Shown here one piece after another: positions 32,085 through 43,700 of a DNA stretch of 64,000 nt; positions within the stretch are counted from its first letter, which is position 1; each line of letters starts with the position of its first letter. Position numbers and translations under genes: made by a program. The stretch lies in NCBI GenBank assembly GCA_941918925.1, contig OW799234.1, positions 7,159,001-7,223,000 of the forward strand. Reading direction: 5' to 3'. Below the pieces are notes generated by a model that had not been told where the DNA came from, searched no databases, and saw only the letters and a list, made by a program, of their open reading frames with translations. This DNA is from Phyto melanocephala. Taxonomy: Eukaryota; Arthropoda; Insecta; Diptera; Rhinophoridae.

Positions 32085-33941
32085 CAAGTAAGAGCACTAT
32101 ATTCGGCTGTGCCGAATCTTTTATACCCACCACCAATTTTGTGTACATTTAAAGCACAATATTTATTATTTTGTTAATCATTATGGAATAATCTCTTTAA
32201 ATAAAATATATATCACTTTCTTTGTAGAGGGGGGTTAAATTTTAAGGGCCCATGTTGAAGGTGAACTACACCTAGTATTTAAATTTGTTTACTGCATTTC
32301 ATTTGACATTTCTCAATCTCAAACTTACTCAATTTGATCCGTGGAAAGATATGCAAATGAGCAACGCTTTAAAGTTATTCAGGTTTTTTATAAAAATGGG
32401 CGTTCAAATCAAAATGCATTTTATGCTCTTCGTAATTCTTTTGATCAACATAATCGTTCAAATTCGTCCATAATCGGGAGAATTGTAAAAAATATTTAAA
32501 TTTCTGCAAAACAGGTCTGTTTAAAATGTTATAAAATCTGTGAATGCCTTCTTAGTTCGTTGAATGGGAACTATTGGTGTTTTTTGCGATAGTGTGGCAA
32601 AAGAGCAGTCAACCTCGACTCATCATCATGCCCAACAGCTGAGCATCAACATTGTCATTGAAAATTTTGACCATCAGATAGAGGAGTGGCGCCAAGGATG
32701 GGGGGCCATTTGGCCGATATTTTGTTAAATACATAATTGAACCATACAAATATTATCATTATAAAAAGAAATAATAATAATTTCTTAAATAATTTGTTTT
32801 TTATTTAAATTCAACATCGGCCCTTAAAATTTAACCACCCTTAATAACTTCGATATGATAGTAAAATGTTTTCGTAAATTTAGTCTTTTAGTGAAAATGG
32901 GCGTTAAAGTAGGCGTGTCAATAAAATTTCTGCTAATAAATACAACTTATATATTTCAATTTAGTCTTTTATTCTTCTAAAATCTTTATTTATAGAGAAA
33001 TTACATGAATTTAAGATAAACCGTAATATGGGAGGTAAGCGTTAAAGTGAGCGTGTCACCTAAACTTTTTGGCACAACAATTACATTGATTAGAAGGATA
33101 TATATAGCAAATTTCATCATCATACCTCTAATTTTGGTGGTTTTATGAGCTTTTAAATTTCATTAACGGTAGATAACGTGAAAAGTGGGCGTTATAGTAG
33201 GCGTGTCAAAGTTGTTTTTGCTAATGAGTACAACTTAGATGTTTCAACATAGTCCTTTTTTATTCCAAAATCTTTATTAATAGAGAAATTATATGAATTT
33301 TAGGTAAAACGTTATATGGGAGGTGGGTGTAAAAATGGGCGTGGCACAATGATTTTTCGTTACAAAAAAGCCTCTCACCAAAAAGCAAAGCGTGCAAAAT
33401 TTCAGAGACGTACATCTAATTTTGTCCGTTTTATTAGGTTTTAAATTTAAAATATACTGAAAAATACACTGCGCGGTATACATTTTCGTACATTTTTATC
33501 TATAACTAACCTAATGTATAGATGTTAGCAATTTTTGGGGAGAGATATTGTTTTGGCTCGAGAAATATATATTCGAAGTTTCATGACTGTACGTTAATGC
33601 GTTTTGACACAATTCCATTTTATTCGATGTTCGAAGGACCCGTTTTTTACCTACTCTTGCATTACGAGCTATAACTCACTTCCTAATAGTCCGATTTATC
33701 AAATAATACCAAATAAACCTTGTCTATAAGAAAGATTCTGGCAAAATTTGAGCCCCCTAGCTTTTTCGGGGCGACCTCTATCGTGTTTTCAACAGACGGA
33801 CGGACATAGCTAGATCGTCATCAAATCAAACCCAGATTCAGAATATATATACTTTATGCGGTCTAAAATGGATATTTCGATGTGTTACAAACGGAATGAC
33901 AAAATGAATATACCCCCACCATTTTTTTGGTGGCGGGTATA
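32085..33941 (-). mobile_element. Divergent DINE-like element, reversed orientation
   Basis: CAAGTAAGAGCACTATATTC plus GGCTGTGCCGAATC at the left is the inverted hairpin end seen in the other DINE copies. The right end reads GGTGGCGGGTATA. Near 33790-33880 lie GACGGACGGACATAGCTAG and TATATACTTTATGCGGTC, the reverse of the DINE-1 core. Three diverged internal units with GTGGGCGTTATAGTAGGCGTG-like text (near 32890, 33010, 33185, 33310) suggest internal duplication. A short mariner is inserted at 32227-32841. Confidence 0.6.
32227..32841 (+). mobile_element. Short mariner inserted in the DINE-like repeat
   Basis: GGTTAAATTTTAAGGGCC begins at 32233 and its inverted copy ends near 32836, next to TA sites. 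The plus strand reads NEQRFKVIQVFYKNGRSNQN-like text near 32350 (as ERYANEQRFKVIQVFYKNG) and FYALRNSFDQHNRSN, the helix-turn-helix start of a mariner transposase. Decayed frames follow. The catalytic part is deleted. It belongs to a different mariner family than relics 1-4. Confidence 0.65.
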
Positions 33942-34287
33942 AAAAGCATCAAGGTAGCGATATGCTTTTTAAACTTTTTTTTTTTTTTTTTTTTTTTGCA
34001 GAAATAATAAATTTAAAAATATTTAAACCAAGAATTAATAGATAGCACCCATAAAATAATGTACATATGCTTATAAATATACATGAAGGCGCATAAATTG
34101 TGCTATAAAGGTAGTAGTGTGTGAGTAGTCGGCTTATTATTATTATTATTTTTTATTTGACATGTTACTATTTAAGATAATTGAAATGAGTGCTTGATAT
34201 TCTGAGAAAGAGGTTTTAAAAAGCCTTTTAGTCCTTTATTTCCAGCAAAAAGTAATTAAGGCGTGGGTTTGGCGGTACTTCCCCAAA
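33942..34287. other. Spacer with a long T run
   Basis: A T run of about 25 bases lies at 33977-33999 and ATT repeats near 34137. No gene was seen. Confidence 0.5.
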
Positions 34288-34289
34288 TA

Positions 34290-35572
34290 AGGGGTGTCTC
34301 GAAATACTTTTTTACATTTTAAAATGTCTCCCAAATCTAGTTTTTTTTCAAACAAAAAATACATTTTATTGGCGTTATGGAGAAAAATGTCTAAACTTTA
34401 TTATGCAAAAAACCAAAGTTTCAAATTTTATTTTCTTTTGCAAAATTTCGCACTTTTTTCTTAACGCTTTGCATTAAACGTTGGACACGCGTTTTACCGA
34501 AGTGTTTGATAGCTTTTTTCCAAATAAATCCAAATTTTTTTACATTTGCAGAAGCTTTGAACTTTGTTCTTAGGTACTGCTTAATTATAGCCCAATAGCG
34601 TTCAATAGGCCTTAGCTCTGGACAATTAGGTGGATTCATGTTTTTGGTACAAAATTTATTTTGTTGGCCTCATACCACTCAAGGACGTCTTTGCTGTAGT
34701 GGCAGCTTGCCAAGTCGAGCCAAAACAGTGGAGGTATATTGTGGCTTCTGTATAATGGCAATACAGCTCTTTTCAGGCACTCATTAATATAAAATTGGCT
34801 GTTCATTGTACGATTCACAATGATTGCCTTTGAAGTTTTCCCACATGTACATATATTTTTTGGCGAATTTTGAAATATTTTTATACTTAAATTTATCGGA
34901 AACATTAGCTCTTTTATTAGAAACATAAAGACCCTCACCAGGAAGCTCTGAATAGTCAGCCTAATAATAGGTTTCATCGTCCATTAAAATACATCCATTA
35001 AAATTATTTAATTTGTGACGTAGCAACTGTCTTGCTCTTATTCTTGCCGTTTTTGTTCCTTTTTCGTTTCGGTTTGGAGCTTTCTTGACTTTGAATGTTC
35101 TTAAATTTTCTTTTTTCTTTATTCGTTCTACAAGCGACTTCGAAATATTTAGTTTTCTTGCGATATCGCGAATGGAAATGTTTGGATTTTGCTTCCAAAG
35201 TGCCTTCACCTTTTTAACGATTTGAGGATTCCTAAAACCACGAGGCCCTCCACCTTTCTTGTGCTTAATAGACAAGTCTTTTTTGAACTTAAAAATAATG
35301 TTACGGGCAGTCTGTCTGGACACTTTTGCCCGTCGCGCAACTTCAGCGTAAGAAAGTTGTTTATTTTTATTATAAATATCCACAATATTTTTTCTCACTT
35401 TTTCTCTATTTGACGACATTTTAAATACGGATTAAATAATTTGTATAAACTTATTAACAAAGTATTGTTGACACTTATAACTATCACAGAGTGGAACAAA
35501 AAAATTAATTAAATAATAATTGTTTGCGTAATTCCCTGTAAAAAATGTAAAAAAGCATTTCGAGACACCCCT
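34290..35572 (-). mobile_element. Nearly complete DD37E mariner (ITmD37E-like)
   Basis: TA at 34288-34289 and 35573-35574 flanks terminal inverted repeats AGGGGTGTCTCGAAATNCTT of about 30 bp with one mismatch. The element is 1283 bp, full size for the family. Its single transposase gene is on the minus strand (see the pseudogene entry). Clean ends and few lesions mark it as the youngest autonomous-type element in the window. Confidence 0.85.
34421..35419 (-). pseudogene. DD37E mariner transposase with few lesions
   Basis: The ATG at 35419 opens MSSNREKVRKNIVDIYNK, a bipartite helix-turn-helix region (VARRAKVSRQTARNII; ISIRDIARKLNISKSLVERI) and the first catalytic motif LMDDETYY at about residue 145. 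A TAG stops the frame at 34961. The same frame continues ADYSELPGEGLYVSNKR before shifting near 34850. The next frame holds FWLDLASCHYSKDVLEW (second Asp) and shifts again at 34638. The last frame holds NPPNCPELRPIERYW with the Glu. Exactly 37 residues separate Asp and Glu, the mark of DD37E. So there is one stop and two frameshifts over about 333 codons. Without them the protein would be of normal length for the family. Confidence 0.8.
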
Positions 35573-35609
35573 TAACATCCTCAATTTAGGTAAATCCAAA
35601 CGTTTCGAT

Positions 35610-36400
35610 TTGAAATTGATCAACGCAAATTGTTAATAGCAAAAGCTCATTACAACGGATAATTCATGATGACTTAGACTTTTTTCCGTATAAAGTGCAA
35701 ATTACGATTATGATCTAAACGGCAATGTAAACCAGCAAACTTGCCATACATAGAGTAATTCTAATCCAGAATAACGCGATGAGATGGAACTGTACGCAGA
35801 ACGAGTCACTGTGTGATGCGTAGTTTTATCAAGGTGCTTGGTGGGGCCATACTTCTTTGAAGAAAACGGTGTAACAGTGACTGTCAATGGGTAGAGTTAT
35901 TTAAAAATGTTGAAAGATTTATTTTTACCTAGAACTACGCCGAACAGGTGTCTGTTTCAACAGCATTTGTTTTTAGCAAGATAGATCAACCGGTCAACCG
36001 GTTACGATGGAACACAAATGAAAATTTTCCAACTAATTGATTTACAGGTCACCTTACCTGACTGCACCAGACGTTTCTATAAAGTTATGTTAAGTAAGAG
36101 TTCTATAAAAGGAGACCAAGGAATTTGACTAAAGCGAAGCAGTCCATTAAAACAGTGATTGGAGTGATCTCAACCTAAACCCTTTAGAACGCAATGAACA
36201 ATTTTTTGATCAGGTGTGACCAATGCGTTTATGATCTTAGAGCTAATTTACGGTCTATTATCTCTGAGAACAATTAGTTATATAAAATTAAATTGTGATT
36301 TCTACACAATAAAGAAAAAAATAATTGATAATAATAATAATTGATTAAAAAAATTATTTACATTTCTTATTGTAGCACAATTGATGCGCCACCCTGTACA
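35610..36400 (+). mobile_element. Mariner relic 4
   Basis: Plus-strand fragments read GNVNQQTC (about 35730), ERVTVCCVVL, LVGPYFFEENGVTVTVNG (about 35845), YLKMLKDLFLPR and later ERNEQFF-like text near 36190, in mariner order. Many stops are present. The right end may be GCGCCACCCTGTA at 36387-36399, whose inverse, TACAGGGTGG, resembles the TACAGGATGG left limit of relic 1. It abuts the DD37E element on its left. Confidence 0.6.
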
Positions 36401-39025
36401 AAATAAAACATAACTTATGTGCCCTCAAATCAAGTCTTCTAAAATAATAACTTAAGAAAATATGACTTTTGTGAACGACGCTTCATAACTAAGTGTAATA
36501 TATATGAAATTTAAATCGCTGATTTTGCTAAATTGTTAATAACAGAGATGTCAGGACACCTTGTGAATATAGTAATTAAGTACTAAGTTGCAGTAACTAG
36601 CAATTTGTTTTGTTTAACAAAATATTTTTTGGCAAACGATGTAGCTGGTATCTGTAAGTATTGGCTTTTCTATATTCACTTTAAAGGCTGCATGAACCTT
36701 TACCTTTTGCATTAACCGCGATTTTATATTTAATTCCTTAAACTTTTATTAAGTTTTCGTAAACCAATATAATAAATCCATAAATAAATATAAAACCCAA
36801 TTTAAAATGTAAAATTTAAGAAAAATAAATAAATATCACAATGAACACAGTTCTCTACTTTAATTATGCTCCTTAAATTAATTTAAATTGCATGCTTAGG
36901 TTTATTTATTAACTTTCTCTTTCACCAGCCTAAGAGCAGTAATAAACCAAGTTCGATTTTTAGTGCATAAACATGTTCTAGTACTTAATACCAACAAGGT
37001 TTCTTCCTGAAGTCTTTCTGCAATAAAAAAAAAAACAAAACAAATCAAGTTTATTGCTTGAGTCTTTTGTTTTAATTCTCCCTCCCTCTGCGGTCAGAAA
37101 CCAACTCTAAAATCAATTTGTTATTTTTAATATTTATTGTGATACAAATACATGGTTTGTTTCTTAAGTCTTTTCCTAATTAACCAAACAAATAAAGTTT
37201 ATTGCTTAAGTCTTTAAATTAACTCTCTTCTTAATCGGAGATCAACACAAGCATGATTTTTGTTGCTTTAATTTTTAATTTTAAGATGCCGGCAAAGTTT
37301 GTTTCTTAAGTCTTTCGACAATAAAACAAACAAATAAAGTTTATGGCTTACGTTTTCAAACAAACTCTCTCTCTATTTAAACGGGAATCAATACAAAAAA
37401 ATATGTAATCTTTTTTGGAAATATTTTTAAAAATTTTAAGATTTTTTTTTTTTGTAAATATTTTAAAATTAAAAATTGCATTTATTTAGGTTTTTTTTTA
37501 AAAAATTCCTACAATTAAAAAATTTATTAAAATTTATAAAAAAAAAACTTTCATATAAAAGAGAGTTTTAAAAAAAATGTACAGCATTTATTAATCAATA
37601 AAAATTGTTTTTTAAATAAAATTTATCAAAATTATTTCATTAACAAACAATTTATGGAAAATTTACTTTTCTCATGCTTTCTTTTCTTTCGACAAGTTGT
37701 TAACATGATAACTATTTTTCATAATTTTTTATATATGTATAGTAATTTGTTTTTTTTTTCTTTAGGCTTTAAGTGCTAAGAATTCAAACAAAATTACAAG
37801 ATTCTTTGATGGCTTAACTAGTAAAACTTAAGAAAAAAGAAAATACTTAAAAACTTTCACTTATTAAGCTACAGGTGTTTATCGGGCTAAAGAATCTCGG
37901 GACATTTTTCACTTTCTGTAACTTATTGTCCGACTGCATTTTTAAGATTTAAACAAATTACTTTCGTAAGGTTCGTTACAAAAAAAAAATTATTTTAAAA
38001 ACAAAAGTTAAGATAAATTTTCCTATAGAGTTTTGTATTAAGTAGGTAAAAATCATTCATCACTTTGAAAGAAAACAAAAGGAATTTCATTTTGGGACTC
38101 GTAATGAGGGCCTTTTGTTTTAGCTAAACACAAATACCAAACGTGCCTCAAGTGGTTTTAGTAAATGAAAAATTATCCAAAAACTATGTGTAGGCATGGG
38201 GAGATTTTATGAAATTTATCAAAAATACAAACCCAGTTAAATAACGGTTTAAATTTTAAAATATTTAACTTTTTCCAAAGCATTTTTAAAAAATTTAAAA
38301 AATTTCTTCTAAATCATTTTCACTAGTTAGGCCATCAAATATTTTATAATTATTTTAAATTACATTTCCCTTTCTTCGATACAATTTAAATAAATTAAGT
38401 TGTTAACGAAAATGTATACACAAATTTTTATATTATTTTTTGTGCACAATGCGTTTTGTTTTTCCAAAAAAAAAAAAAGAAAATGTACGCATTTATACTT
38501 GAAACTCTATATTTCATCGCTCGAATAATGCATTTTTGAATGACTTTTTACACTAATGAACATTTCCGTTGGCTTGAGTTTAAAACTAAAACTTCCGTTT
38601 TTAAAATAAAGAAGAAGAAAAAAATGGCAACCAAAAAATTAATTAAAATATAAATACTTAAATTAAAAATAAAATAATAATAAAACTAAGACATACATAT
38701 AACTGAAACACCCACCTACACTACATATGTAGATAAAAACAAGACTCTCTTTTAAAACACATAAAATTTTTAATTTTCTTAGTGAACTGAAAATTAAGCA
38801 AAAAAAAACCGTTACAATTCACTGAACATGGCACTAAATATTATTTTGTGTTTTATTTTTCAATTTCATCCATTTTGCCTGCCTGCCTGCCTTAAAACAT
38901 GTCTAAGGAAGTAACACAAAAATATTGGCCAAATTGTGTGCTTTATTTTGTAATTTATACATTTTATTAGTGTGTTTTATTGACTCTATTATTTACAGGC
39001 TCATGTTGTTGAAATATTTCCACTT
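36401..39025. repeat. Upstream spacer of the His-rich gene with recurrent CTTAAGTCTTT words
   Basis: Between about 36998 and 37350 the words GTTTATTGCTTAAGTCTTT and GTTTGTTTCTTAAGTCTTT, with variants, occur six or seven times at roughly 40-150 bp, each near ACTCTC and ATCAA words. This looks like a decayed tandem repeat. The rest is AT-rich with A and T runs and no supported gene. Confidence 0.5.
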
Positions 39026-39030
39026 CATGT

Positions 39031-39038
39031 TATAAAAA
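39031..39038 (+). promoter_or_regulatory. Candidate TATA box of the His-rich gene
   Basis: TATAAAAA lies 195 bp before the ATG at 39226. Transcription would then start near 39060, giving a leader of about 165 nt. Confidence 0.4.
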
Positions 39039-39225
39039 CTCTTGTTTAACGCCATTTATTAATCATTTTTGTATTACACTTGCTGTGTTAAGTTAAATCT
39101 TTTATTTCTCCTCTTTTTTTTTTTCTTTAAAATAAAAAATAAATTTTCAACGAAACTCGCAGCAAGTTTATAAATCGAGTTTAAAAAAAGTTTTTCCTCG
39201 TCCTCTTTAGTTAAACATAAATATA

Positions 39226-40333
39226 ATGAATAGTCGGGTGATGGTAAGGACTTGTTATAAAAAATATGAAAACAGTGTTGTAATACAGTTTTTTTCAAAA
39301 ATTTTTATATAGTTGTGGAAAATTTTCGTTGTTATTGGCATGGTATTAATAATGTATACAAGTTATGCGGAAGCAGGGTGAGTAAAAAACCAACTAAAGG
39401 AAGTTGTAAACAAAATTTGGTTTGGAAATAGAAAACAATTTAAAGTGACTGTTATGATAAAAAAAAAATATCACAAACGGTTTTAAAAAAATTATACGAA
39501 AATAAAAAAATTTTTAAAAATAATTAATATTAAAGTCGAAAAAGGTTAAAAAAAAACAAAATTCTAAAGCAAAGTACCAAAGCATGCATTTTATGATAAA
39601 AACTCGTTATAAATTTTAGCTACAAAAATCAAGTTTGTTTTCTAAGTCTTTTCTTAATTCTTTATACCATTTTGTTCAGCAAAGACTTAACATACAAACA
39701 TTCGGAATAGAATGCGAAATTTAAAACAGTGCTGCCACGTTCTTTTTATATAAAGTTTATCTTCTAAATCTTTTAACCTTATATACATATGCTAAAACAG
39801 AAAAGAATTAAAACGCGAACACTTTGTTTGGCTTTCAAAGTTCTTTTGAAACAAATTATTGAATTTAGTTCATTTTATATACAATTTTTTTCTTACTCAA
39901 AATTTCACTCATTTCCTACAAACATACTTACATAACTTATCAATTTTTTAAGTACACTTTCCATTTTACTTTCAGCAAACATCAAAAGAAAAAAAAAATC
40001 GTCATACACGTACCCATCCATAAAAAGATCGAAAAGCATACACACACTGTGATCAAACATATACACCATCATCATAAACCGATTGTTCTAAAAGAGGAGA
40101 AGAAAATTATCGAGGAACACCATCATCCGGTCATTAAAAAGGAACAGGTATCACATGAACATCATCACCATCACGAGGGCAAACATGAGCATCAGCACAA
40201 GCATAAGCATGTTGAACCGGTTAAGGAATATGAAGAGGATCAGGAAGAAGAGCATGTGCATCATCATCATAACTATGAACACAAGTCACACGATGAAGAG
40301 ATTGATGATGATTTTATAGAGACAAGGCATTAA
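39226..40333 (+). CDS. His-rich secreted protein, three exons, 146 residues
   Basis: The model joins 39226-39243, 39313-39377 and 39976-40333. Exon 1 is only 18 bases (MNSRVM) before GTAAGGAC. Exon 2 follows TTTTTATATAG and ends GG/GTGAGT. Exon 3 follows TTTTACTTTCAG. Phases 0 and 2 are respected. The joined N terminus, MNSRVMLWKIFVVIGMVLIM followed by YTSYAEAGKH, is a good signal peptide. The mature chain begins GKHQKKKKIVIHVPIHKKIE and becomes a mix of His clusters with Lys and then Glu/Asp, ending DDDFIETRH. About a quarter of the residues are His, so binding of metal such as zinc or copper is likely but unproven. There is no Cys. Starting instead at the ATG inside exon 2 would leave a weak signal. 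It lies 375 bp upstream of kurz on the same strand. Confidence 0.7.
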
Positions 40334-40707
40334 TTAGTCTGTAACCATAACATAAGTACTTTTAATTAAAAAATATATATTTAATGTAAAATATAAACTT
40401 AATTAAAAATTATAATTAATTAGGTTAAAATTAGCAACAACAAAAAAATAATGTATATTAAACAAATTTTACATGATAAAACATTTTAAGGTTATTTTTT
40501 TACATTTGGAAACACCCTGTTGTTAATACTTTCCAACAGCTGTTTACGTCGATTAAACTGTTTCAAGTGATAACAACATGTGTTTGTGTTTATAACAAAA
40601 GAGAACTGAAAAAACGTGCTAGTCCATATTTTTTTTTTTTAGTATTTTACAAGTTTTTGCAAATTTATGTAAAGTTAAGGAATTTTATTAGAAACTTTAA
40701 TTTAAAA
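40334..40707 (+). other. Short intergenic region between the His-rich gene and kurz
   Basis: This must hold the 3' end of the His-rich transcript and the start of kurz transcription. It is AT-rich. An upstream ATG at 40567 is in frame with kurz but is followed by hydrophobic sequence with no resemblance to the family, so the ATG at 40708 is preferred. Confidence 0.5.
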
Positions 40708-43700
40708 ATGGGTAAAAAAGTGTATAATGCCAAGGCTAGACAAAATCCTCAAACCATAATTGACAACTCCGCTCTAAAAAATGTAAACCAATATTTTTGT
40801 AAAAAATGGGGTAAATTTAATAATTTATTTACTTGTCTACAGGTAAAATTAGATTTGGCAGAATTTAATGAGGGAGCCACAAGTGGATATGATGAATCAA
40901 ATGCTCTGGTACTGCCCTCCCAAAAGAGAGCCACCAAAATTAAAGTGGAACGTCGGCAAAATGTTAAAATCCTGACCAAAAAACAGAAGAAACACCTTCA
41001 GGCCATAGTGGATAAGAAAAAGAAAAAAGAAGGGGTATGTTTTGTAAATGTGCGAAAAAATCTATAAGAAAAACTAATTTTTTTTAAATAGCGTGCTGAT
41101 TTATTGGAAGCCTTAGCCAAGGTCCAGGTGACAGAAAACGAACTGAAGCAATACACCTCCATTAGTCAAGTGCAAACTGTAGGTGTTAAAAAACTAGAGT
41201 CTTTAGATGAGTTAATGGCCAAGAAGCAGCACAGACAACAAAATGTGCAAATGGAGGTGGGTAGTAAAATAAGTTCTATTAAAGGAGCTGCTAAACGAAA
41301 GCTTCTGCTAGAAGAAGAAGCCGAGTTAAATGCCAAACGGAAAAATCCTAATATAGTTGGTTTAGAAGTAGACGAAGATGATGACAGCTCTCAAGATGAA
41401 GAAAAAGAGGAGGAAGTTAAAGAAGCGCAACCACAAGAAAGTGAAATATTTAGGGATCAAGTAAAAGAGTTAGGTCAAAAAGAAACTTTGGAAAAATCTG
41501 AGGAAAAAAAGGAGCTTTCTACTTTAAAACACTGTGGAACCCCGAAGGAAGAATCTTTAAAATCATTAGCCCCAGCAAGACGTACCATTTATGTGCCTGT
41601 CCTTAGGGATCCCGAAATTCAGGCGGCCCGTTTAAAACTGCCTATTTTAGCAGAAGAACAACAAGTTATGGAAGTCATTAATGAAAACAACATTATAATA
41701 GTCGCTGGTGAAACAGGTTCGGGTAAAACAACCCAAATACCTCAGTTCCTTTACGAGGCTGGTTACTGTGAAAATGGCAAATTAATCGGCATAACTGAAC
41801 CGCGACGAGTGGCTGCCATAGCAATGTCGAAACGTGTCAGCCACGAAATGAATTTGAGCGAAAAAGAGGTTTCTTATCTTATACGTTTTGAGGGTAATGT
41901 TACGCCCGAAACAAAAATAAAATTCATGACCGATGGTGTGTTACTCAAGGAAATTGAATCGGATTTTCTGCTGAAAAACTATTCGGTCATAATACTGGAT
42001 GAAGCGCACGAAAGAAGTGCTTATACCGATATTTTAGTAGGCCTTTTGTCAAGGATTGTACCCTTGAGACTCAAAAGAGGAGGAAACCCTCTAAAATTAA
42101 TAATAATGTCGGCCACTTTGAGAGTAGAAGATTTCACTTCCAACTCCAGACTCTTCAAAATACCTCCACCTTTAGTTAAAGTAGAGGCTAGGCAATTTCC
42201 AGTAACCGTACATTTTCAAAAACGTACGCCCGATAACTACGTAGAGGAGGCTTACAGGAAAACAGTTAAAATACACTCCAAGTTACCAGAAGGAGGTATT
42301 CTTATCTTTGTCACCGGTCAGCAGGAGGTAAATCAATTGGTACGCAAGCTAAGAAGAACATTTCCATTAAAAAAGGTTGACAAAAACAAAACAGAGCAAC
42401 AAACGGCAGAGAATTCTAAAGCAGAAGAAATTAAGGAAGAACCCGTCGAAAAACCGGATACAGATGATGAGTTTGATATGAAAAGAGCCATACGCAATGT
42501 ACGAAAATCGAAAAAGAAGTTTTTATCCCAACTGGCTTTGCCCAAAATTAATTTGGATAATTACAAACTGCCGGGAGATGACACAGAAGCTGATTTGTTA
42601 GAAAATCCAGATTCTGAAACGGAAAATGCTGACCAAGAAGAGCATGATTCAGATGAGGAAGAGGACGATAATCCAAATGTCATGGATGAGGATGTAGCAG
42701 CCTCTACTACGAAACAACCTTTATGGGTTTTACCCCTGTACTCTTTGCTGTCTTCAGAAAAGCAAAACCGAATTTTCCAGCCCGCACCTGAGGGCTGTCG
42801 TGTTTGTGTGGTCAGCACAAATTTGGCGGAAACATCTTTGACCATACCCAATATAAAGTATGTTGTGGATTGTGGCAAACAAAAGACCCGTTTATATGAT
42901 AAAATTACAGGCGTTAGTGCATTTGTGGTTACCTATACCTCGAAAGCTTCGGCTGATCAAAGAGCTGGCCGTGCAGGTAGAGTCAGTGCTGGCCACTGTT
43001 ATCGTTTATACTCCAGTGCTGTGTATAATGACGAATTTGAGGATTTCGCAGTACCTGATATACAAAAGAAACCAGTAGATGATTTAATGTTACAAATGCG
43101 TTGCATGGGCATAGATCGTGTTATAAATTTTCCCTTTCCTTCACCTCCCGATAGTGTACAATTGCAGGCAGCCGAAAATCGTTTGGTGCTTTTAGGAGCC
43201 CTTGAAAAAGTATCTGAATCTACTGCTACTAACAAAGATATCCCCCCTAAAGTATCTCGCCTAGGCCACATAATTTCCAGATTTCCTGTAGCTCCGCGTT
43301 TTGGCAAAATGTTAGCTTTATCACACCAACAAAATCTGTTACCCTACACCGTGTGTTTGGTGGCCGCCTTGTCAGTGCAGGAACTCCTAATGGAGTTTAA
43401 CTATGATCGTGAAAAGGAAGATGCTTCTCTAACTTTAGGCAAATGGCAAAAGAAAAGACTGTCGTGGGCTTCTACGGGCAACTATCAGCTGTTAGGTGAT
43501 CCAATGGTCTTGTTAAGGGCGGTAGGTGCCGCTGAATATGCAGGTTTTAAAGGTGAACTGGTTAAGTTTTGTGCGGAAAATGGTTTAAGACACAAAGCCA
43601 TAACAGAGGTGCGCAAACTAAGAGTCCAATTGACAAATGAAATTAATTTAAGCATCAACAGTGTCAATCTAAGTGTAGATCCTACCATGGCTCCACCTTC

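Noticed and set aside
38412..38526. Short frame MYTQIFILFFVHNAFCFS resembling a signal peptide
   Set aside because: The frame runs into a Lys-rich A run and stops after 38 codons, without a splice donor at the right place.
40567..40707. Upstream in-frame ATG for kurz
   Set aside because: The added residues are hydrophobic and unlike the family, while the ATG at 40708 gives the expected MGKK start.
42333..43688. Several antisense frames of 67-105 codons opposite kurz
   Set aside because: They follow from codon use of the sense strand; none has a domain or splice context.
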